A stretch of 6,198 nucleotides of DNA, from the NCBI GenBank assembly GCA_023397905.1, contig JAEWSZ010000140.1:1-6198 (forward strand), in the 5' to 3' direction. Both the position numbers and the translations under genes were made by a program. Position 1 is the first letter of the stretch, and each line of letters starts with the position of its first letter. A model generated the notes under the pieces. The model searched no databases. It saw only the letters and a list, made by a program, of their open reading frames with translations, and had not been told where the DNA came from. This DNA is from Bacillota bacterium. GTDB lineage: Bacteria > Bacillota > Clostridia > Acetivibrionales > DSM-1351. This document shows, piece after piece, positions 4,318 to 6,198 of this stretch.

Positions 4318-5166
4318 ATGTACACAAACACCGAAAATGCTTTAACCGAAAGCGACAAAATTTTCCGTTTACCTGACGTGACAGACGGGATGGATTTTTC
4401 AAACGAAGACTTGGCCGAGGATATGGCCGGCCTTCAGCTCAACTTCCAGCGCGTAAAGATTCCGGGTGGCGGCTCCCTTCAATTTGAGCTGCCCGGTGAT
4501 GACCCGGAAAATCCCGACTATGCAAAAACAATTGAGGGCGTGATCCTCTACAATCACGCTTCAGGTGCATATTGGCCTGAAGGCAGCGAATACGATGACG
4601 ATACTACACCGTTGTGCGCTTCCAATGACGGCAAGCTTGGTGTCGGCAGTCCCGGTGGGATCTGCGCTGACTGCCAGCTTAATACCTGGGGCAGCGCACC
4701 GAACGGTAAGGGCAAGGCCTGCAAAAATATGAGGATACTCTACGTGCTGCGTGATGGAGAATACATGCCTCTCCAGTTGACTCTGCCACCGACCAGCATC
4801 CGGCCGTTTTCTGATTTTTATAATTCCGCTTTTGCTTCGCGCCGCCGCGGTACTTGCGGCAGTGTCGTGCAGATTGCATTAAAACGCGCCAGTAACGGTA
4901 AGGACGATTACAGCATTGCAACTTTTAAAAGGCTCTATGACTTTACCGGAGAACAGCTTGCCCAGATCAAGGCATACGCTGACAACTTCAAGCTGCAAAT
5001 CAAAGCCATGCTTGAACAGCGTACTGCCGAGGCATTAAACAGACCGGACAGTGTAATGGATGATCTTCCCGATTATGACACTGTATTCGGCGGTGGAGAC
5101 GATCATTTCTCCATTTCAAGCCAGGATACTGATATAGACGGGGACAGAGAAGCTCTTCCGGCCTAA
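4318..5166 (+). CDS. Four-Cys putative ssDNA-binding protein with SSB-like tail
   Basis: The protein has 282 residues. Its centre carries C100, C116, C119 and C135 in the order C-x15-C-x2-C-x15-C, consistent with a structural zinc site, around CADCQLNTWGS and NGKGKACKNMR. This pattern (CxSxDG, then CxxCxxNxWGS, then GKGKACKxxR) resembles phage and plasmid proteins I recall as ssDNA-binding or recombination accessory proteins; this is memory of a motif, not a search result. Strands such as GSLQFELPG, TIEGVILYN, RILYVLRDGEYMPLQLTLP and SVVQIALKR fit an OB-like barrel. A helix at about 210-240 leads to a disordered acidic end (DDLPDYD, then TDIDGDREALPA). The final motif repeats the tail of the SSB at 1433-1861. 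A strong AGGAGG precedes the ATG. A fifth Cys (C180) stands apart. Function is inferred; the coding call is secure. Confidence 0.8.
   Translation: MYTNTENALTESDKIFRLPDVTDGMDFSNEDLAEDMAGLQLNFQRVKIPGGGSLQFELPGDDPENPDYAKTIEGVILYNHASGAYWPEGSEYDDDTTPLCASNDGKLGVGSPGGICADCQLNTWGSAPNGKGKACKNMRILYVLRDGEYMPLQLTLPPTSIRPFSDFYNSAFASRRRGTCGSVVQIALKRASNGKDDYSIATFKRLYDFTGEQLAQIKAYADNFKLQIKAMLEQRTAEALNRPDSVMDDLPDYDTVFGGGDDHFSISSQDTDIDGDREALPA
5137..5151 (+). repeat. Tail repeat copy 2 (encodes DGDRE of four-Cys protein tail)
   Basis: GACGGGGACAGAGAA matches 1832-1846 with one mismatch, in the same frame and at the same distance from the gene end: five codons follow to the last residue in one copy and four in the other, if counted from RE. 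It is the DNA basis of the shared IDGDRExLP tail. Confidence 0.6.
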
Positions 5167-5171
5167 AAAGG

Positions 5172-5200
5172 TTCACTTTATACGGATTCTACCGTATGAT
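5172..5200 (+). promoter_or_regulatory. Possible sigma-A promoter with operator-like palindrome
   Basis: TTCACT at 5172-5177 (4 of 6 to consensus) and TATGAT at 5195-5200 (5 of 6) are separated by exactly 17 bp. An inverted repeat ATACGG 5180-5185 / CCGTAT 5192-5197 occupies the spacer and the start of the -10 box, where a repressor would block polymerase. Transcription would begin near 5207 and meet the terminator at once. Confidence 0.45.
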
Positions 5201-5211
5201 ACACGATTTCA

Positions 5212-5257
5212 AAGGATACTGCCAAGCGTCAACTTTGGCAGTATCCTTATTTTTTTT
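5212..5257 (+). terminator. Strong intrinsic terminator upstream of sigma-like gene
   Basis: AAGGATACTGCCAA at 5212-5225 is perfectly complementary to TTGGCAGTATCCTT at 5235-5248, a 14-bp stem with a 9-nt loop, followed after one A by eight T at 5250-5257. It ends the transcript of the four-Cys protein gene. The next SD starts only 4 nt after the T run, so the sigma-like gene depends on readthrough or on a controlled terminator. Confidence 0.92.
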
Positions 5258-5275
5258 ATAAAGGAGGATAGACAA

Positions 5276-5821
5276 ATGAATGAAATTCCGTTAACACTTG
5301 AACAACAGCGGTTCGCTGCGGAACACCATGGTTTAGTTTTTTCATTTCTCAGATCACGGGAACTGGAGGAAAGTGATTTTTACGATGTTGTTATCTTCGG
5401 TTATTTGAAGGCAGTAAAAGAATACTTAACAAAGCCTCATATAAGCCGAAGGTATGAATTTAGCACTATCGCCTACACCAAAATGGCTGATTCAATTTAT
5501 AAACACTATGAGAAACAAAATCGTCAGAAGAGAAATGCCTATACGATCAGCCTGGAGGCCGTCGTCTACGGCAATGACGAGGCTTTATCCCTACACGAAG
5601 TGCTTTCCGCTCCCAATCCGAAGATGATGGATCTGGAAACAGAGCTTCTCATGCTCGAACTCGCTTCCAGAGTATCCAAACGGGAAATGGAGATCATCCG
5701 CATGAAAACAGACGGCTATGGTGTTAGGGATATCGCCCGGAATAAGAACATGTCCATGAAAGGTGTCAGAGAATTGCTGGCAGACATTCAAGACGCTGTG
5801 TTTGCGGTGTGCAGCAAATAA
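5276..5821 (+). CDS. Sigma-70-like RNA polymerase factor, element-encoded
   Basis: The protein has 181 residues, short for a sigma factor but in the ECF-like range. Residues about 8-85 resemble region 2: a first helix LEQQRFAAEHHGLVFSFL, then DFYDVVIFGYLKAVKEYL (region 2.2-like, core polymerase contact) and YEFSTIAYTKMADSIYKHYEKQNRQKR (region 2.3-2.4-like, -10 recognition). After a linker of about 35 residues, 121-175 resemble region 4: a helix LLMLELASRVSKREMEIIRMKTDGYGVRDIARNKNMSMKGVRELL containing a helix-turn-helix for -35 contact. AAGGAGG at 5261-5267 is 8 nt before the ATG. It could direct transcription of transfer or excision genes of the element, or act as a degenerate sigma-like regulator. 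Similar sigma-like proteins are common on clostridial conjugative elements. The next gene's SD overlaps its stop codon, so the two form an operon. Confidence 0.82.
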   Translation: MNEIPLTLEQQRFAAEHHGLVFSFLRSRELEESDFYDVVIFGYLKAVKEYLTKPHISRRYEFSTIAYTKMADSIYKHYEKQNRQKRNAYTISLEAVVYGNDEALSLHEVLSAPNPKMMDLETELLMLELASRVSKREMEIIRMKTDGYGVRDIARNKNMSMKGVRELLADIQDAVFAVCSK

Positions 5822-5826
5822 GGAGG
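5820..5826 (+). promoter_or_regulatory. Ribosome binding site overlapping the sigma-like stop codon
   Basis: AAGGAGG at 5820-5826 uses the last two bases of the TAA stop (5819-5821) and lies 5 nt before the ATG at 5832. It selects 5832 as start over an upstream in-frame ATG at 5763 buried in the previous gene, and it points to coupled translation. Confidence 0.8.
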
Positions 5827-5831
5827 TTTCT

Positions 5832-6071
5832 ATGGTGAATGTTAAGAAGAAAGTCGTTTTTCTCAATGGCTCAGTACAATTACCTTTAAAAACTGGGGCG
5901 AGAGCAACCGTCTACCACCATGGAGAAATCATTCAAACGTCGATTGTCACAGCTATCAAGCAGGTCGCTGAAAATTTTATTATCTTTGAAACGCAGAGCT
6001 CTACTTATTGTGTTGCCCTGTCGATTACGCCGGACCCTGCCTCTATGGCAATCAGCGCAGCTGTGGCATAA
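5832..6071 (+). CDS. Small beta-rich protein of unknown function (79 aa)
   Basis: The 79-residue protein alternates strand-like segments: KKKVVFLNGSVQLPL, ARATVYHHGEIIQTSIVTAI, ENFIIFETQSSTYCVAL, then a Pro-containing end and a small hydrophobic Ala-rich tail (MAISAAVA). The pattern fits a small beta barrel, SH3-like in size. There is no catalytic motif and no signal peptide. It begins 10 nt after the sigma-like gene with an SD shared with that gene's stop codon, so the two products are probably made in proportion. A partner or modulator of the sigma-like factor is possible, but only proximity supports it. I do not recognise a named family. The coding call is firm because of the SD, the spacing and the following gene. 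Confidence 0.8.
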   Translation: MVNVKKKVVFLNGSVQLPLKTGARATVYHHGEIIQTSIVTAIKQVAENFIIFETQSSTYCVALSITPDPASMAISAAVA

Positions 6072-6088
6072 AGAAAGGATGGAATTAC

Positions 6089-6198
6089 ATGCAAAAACAA
6101 TACTACGACGACAATGGCTCGTTAGTCTTTGTGTCATCGGGCATCAGCGGCGGTTCTCAATGGATGACGGTACGGCAGAAAAAGCCGATGTCCGGAAC
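6089..6198 (+). CDS. Small protein of unknown function, 3' end outside window
   Basis: An ATG at 6089 follows AAAGGA (6074-6079) with a 9-nt spacer, 17 nt after the previous stop. Thirty-six complete codons are visible before the window ends, reading MQKQYYDDNGSLVFVSSG and continuing through GGSQWMTVRQKKP, with no stop. The sequence is polar, with one possible beta strand (SLVFVSS). It continues the tightly spaced operon that begins with the sigma-like gene. Too little is visible to suggest a family. Confidence 0.7.
   Translation, partial: MQKQYYDDNGSLVFVSSGISGGSQWMTVRQKKPMSG

Noticed and set aside
5763..5831. Longer form of the 79-aa protein starting at ATG 5763
   Set aside because: It would overlap the sigma-like gene by nearly 60 bases, while a strong SD sits directly before ATG 5832.
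1..6198. CRISPR arrays, tRNA or rRNA genes, insertion sequences, attachment sites
   Set aside because: No regularly spaced repeats, no cloverleaf-like sequence, no transposase or integrase frame and no terminal inverted repeats were seen on reading both strands.

Overview
This is a 6.2 kb stretch in which every supported gene lies on the + strand. It looks like a backbone segment of a mobile element (integrative conjugative element, conjugative plasmid or phage-like plasmid) from a member of the Bacillota, most likely Clostridia. The reasons are strong Shine-Dalgarno sites of AAAGGA/AGGAGG type before nearly every gene, a textbook sigma-A promoter, moderately AT-rich codon use, and the mix of genes: an SSB, a DUF932 'phage/plasmid-like' protein, a Cys-rich putative ssDNA-binding protein, a sigma-like factor, membrane-anchored unknowns and very small ORFs. 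No relaxase, integrase, replication initiator or conjugation ATPase lies inside the window, so the element type cannot be fixed.

Layout. 1-684: 3' part of a winged-helix-like protein whose start is off the window. 694-1191: small two-helix membrane protein, possibly translationally coupled to it. 1192-1432: regulatory gap with a near-consensus promoter (1222-1250), a roughly 135-nt leader and a strong hairpin terminator (1333-1393). 1433-1861: SSB. 1884-1948: second long terminator. 1983-2807: membrane-anchored protein of unknown function. 2848-3933: DUF932 protein. 4001-4219: 72-aa unknown with a GTG start. 4318-5166: four-Cys protein, probably a second ssDNA-binding protein. 5172-5257: possible promoter, operator-like palindrome and terminator. 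5276-5821: sigma-70-like factor. 5832-6071: 79-aa unknown. 6089-end: start of another small protein.

How the parts may work together. The SSB and the four-Cys protein, unrelated in their main domains, end in nearly the same C-terminal tail (IDGDRExLP), which suggests both dock on one shared partner through their tips. With the DUF932 protein between them, this looks like a ssDNA-processing module. Strong intrinsic terminators stand immediately upstream of the SSB, of the membrane protein and of the sigma-like gene, in the direction of transcription. Two of them follow a recognisable promoter by a short distance. This suggests that expression is controlled by premature termination or antitermination, perhaps together with the element's own sigma-like factor. 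The shared tail and the promoter-leader-terminator layout are the two observations most worth pursuing; both functional readings are inference.
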